Positions 4,997-5,901 of a DNA stretch of 5,901 bases are shown piece after piece. The translations under genes and the position numbers were made by a program. Below the pieces are notes generated by a model. It saw nothing but the letters and a program-made list of their open reading frames with translations. It was not told the origin of the DNA and searched no databases. The DNA lies in contig CAJAHC010000592.1 of NCBI GenBank assembly GCA_903939355.1, positions 1 through 5,901 of the forward strand, written 5' to 3'. How positions within the stretch are numbered: position 1 is the stretch's first letter; each line of letters opens with the position of its first letter. Source of the DNA: an uncultured Methylococcaceae bacterium. GTDB lineage: Bacteria; Pseudomonadota; Gammaproteobacteria; Methylococcales; Methylomonadaceae.

Positions 4997-5875
4997 TTAT
5001 CGAGTTACTAGTCCAGATTCATCAGAGAATTTCCAAACACGTGTAATCACCAAAACATCAAGTTCTTTACGTATATCTAAAGGTAATGGTGGAAATGGAG
5101 CGCTCATACGGACAATTTTTTTAGCGGCCTCATCAAGTTCCGGGTTTCCTGACGATTTATTAATACGAATACTATAAATTGTTCCATCTGCGTTGATACC
5201 AACATCCATGGTTAATGTCCCAGCAAAATTTTTCTTCGTTGCAACCTCTGGGTAATTAAGATTACCTGTTCGTTCCACCTTACTTTCCCAATCTTTCATA
5301 TATTGTGCGGCAACATATTTATGTGTCTTTACTGAATCAACAAATTTTATTTTGGTTTGATCTGCGCTTGGCTGGCTTTCCCTAATCTCTGTACCCAATT
5401 GCTTTAGTTGTTGCTGTAATGACTCAGCTGTAAATTGAGGTCTTTCTTCAGCATCACTTATCTCAGCGACCTTGGTATTAGTAACCACTGTTTTTTTAGA
5501 CTTTTGTTGAGTAATTGTTTTTTGAACAATTTTAGGTTTACTTTTTTCTGGAGCTATTTTTTTAATAGGCTGCTCTTGGATCATTTGTTTACTGGATACA
5601 TTTTGCGTGGGCGCCTCTTGTTTTTTTGCTACCTCACCTGCACCTAGTTGATTTTCCTGGGCAAGAAAATCGGGTTTTTCAGGCACGCTACTTAGCAGTG
5701 GGTTAACTAGTGTAATATCGATCGACTTATTAATTTTTTCAGGTTGTTTTGTTGAGAAATTTAATCCAATTACCAGCGTAATATGCACAATTGCCGCTAC
5801 AAATAAAGCTATCAACAATGAATTTTTTTTATTTGTCAAAAAAGCAAAATGAGCCAATGTCACTGAATTTTCCAT
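4997..5875 (-). CDS. tonB: TonB-family energy transducer (TonB3-like)
   Basis: TonB proteins carry energy from the ExbB-ExbD proton channel across the periplasm. The 292 residues show the expected plan: a short cytoplasmic N-terminus ending in NKKN (15-18), one membrane anchor at about 19-40 with a single His31, a long Lys/Gln-rich periplasmic linker (about 41-150), a helical stretch with AAQYMKDWESKVERTG (189-204), and a C-terminal TonB domain. That domain includes NYPEVA (207-212), FAGTLTMDVGINADGTI (217-233), SSGNPELDEAAKKIV (241-255), FPPLP (261-265) and ITRVWKF (277-283). No exbB or exbD is visible. Position next to yqgE-ruvX-pyrR matches Pseudomonas tonB3, which has been linked to type IV pilus twitching rather than iron uptake. 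Orthology is inferred from gene order. The first gene upstream (often gshB) is outside the window. No Shine-Dalgarno or promoter is evident in the 26 bases before the ATG. Confidence 0.92.
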   Translation of the reverse strand: MENSVTLAHFAFLTNKKNSLLIALFVAAIVHITLVIGLNFSTKQPEKINKSIDITLVNPLLSSVPEKPDFLAQENQLGAGEVAKKQEAPTQNVSSKQMIQEQPIKKIAPEKSKPKIVQKTITQQKSKKTVVTNTKVAEISDAEERPQFTAESLQQQLKQLGTEIRESQPSADQTKIKFVDSVKTHKYVAAQYMKDWESKVERTGNLNYPEVATKKNFAGTLTMDVGINADGTIYSIRINKSSGNPELDEAAKKIVRMSAPFPPLPLDIRKELDVLVITRVWKFSDESGLVTR

Positions 5876-5901
5876 ATTATTGAAGATTTATTTCTATATG
5901 A

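Noticed and set aside
5435..5647. Plus-strand frame inside tonB, rich in Phe and Leu
   Set aside because: Its membrane-like composition is the complement of the Lys-rich TonB linker (AAA/AAG read as TTT/CTT). It is not a real membrane protein.

Overview
The window is a densely packed, AT-rich chromosomal segment from a gammaproteobacterium. Two observations support this. The PyrB, PyrR and PyrC' proteins closely resemble the Pseudomonas-type versions. The minus-strand order tonB - yqgE - ruvX - pyrR - pyrB - pyrC' matches the block I recall from Pseudomonas (tonB3 - algH/yqgE - ruvX - pyrR - pyrB - pyrC'). The low GC content and the poly-A/T-rich codons argue against Pseudomonas itself. A methanotroph or sulfur-oxidiser-like gammaproteobacterium is a guess I cannot confirm from this sequence.

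Plus strand, left side (1-1094): the 3' end of queF, the queuosine-pathway nitrile reductase, is followed after 83 bases by a complete psd, phosphatidylserine decarboxylase. Psd carries the serine that is cleaved to form the pyruvoyl cofactor, here in an MGST context rather than the usual LGST.

Minus strand, right side (5875 down to 1100): six genes run as one probable transcription unit. They are a TonB-family energy transducer, YqgE (AlgH family), RuvX/YqgF (RNase H-fold nuclease), PyrR, aspartate carbamoyltransferase PyrB, and a dihydroorotase homologue that has lost nearly all its metal ligands (PyrC'). The last four are extremely tight: gaps of 4 and 2 bases, then a one-base TAATG overlap. 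This implies translational coupling and agrees with the PyrB-PyrC' complex known from Pseudomonas, where the inactive DHOase is structural. The psd and pyrC' genes converge with only 5 bases between their stop codons and no visible terminator.

No mobile element, CRISPR array, tRNA, rRNA or recognisable riboswitch was seen, and no non-coding stretch exceeds about 85 bases. Most of the window is conserved housekeeping sequence. The points worth a second look are the dead dihydroorotase, a PyrR with no attenuator next to it, a CxxC pair in PyrR, a possible leaderless promoter in front of ruvX, the convergent junction without a terminator, and homopolymer tracts in tonB. I found no strong evidence of an undescribed system.
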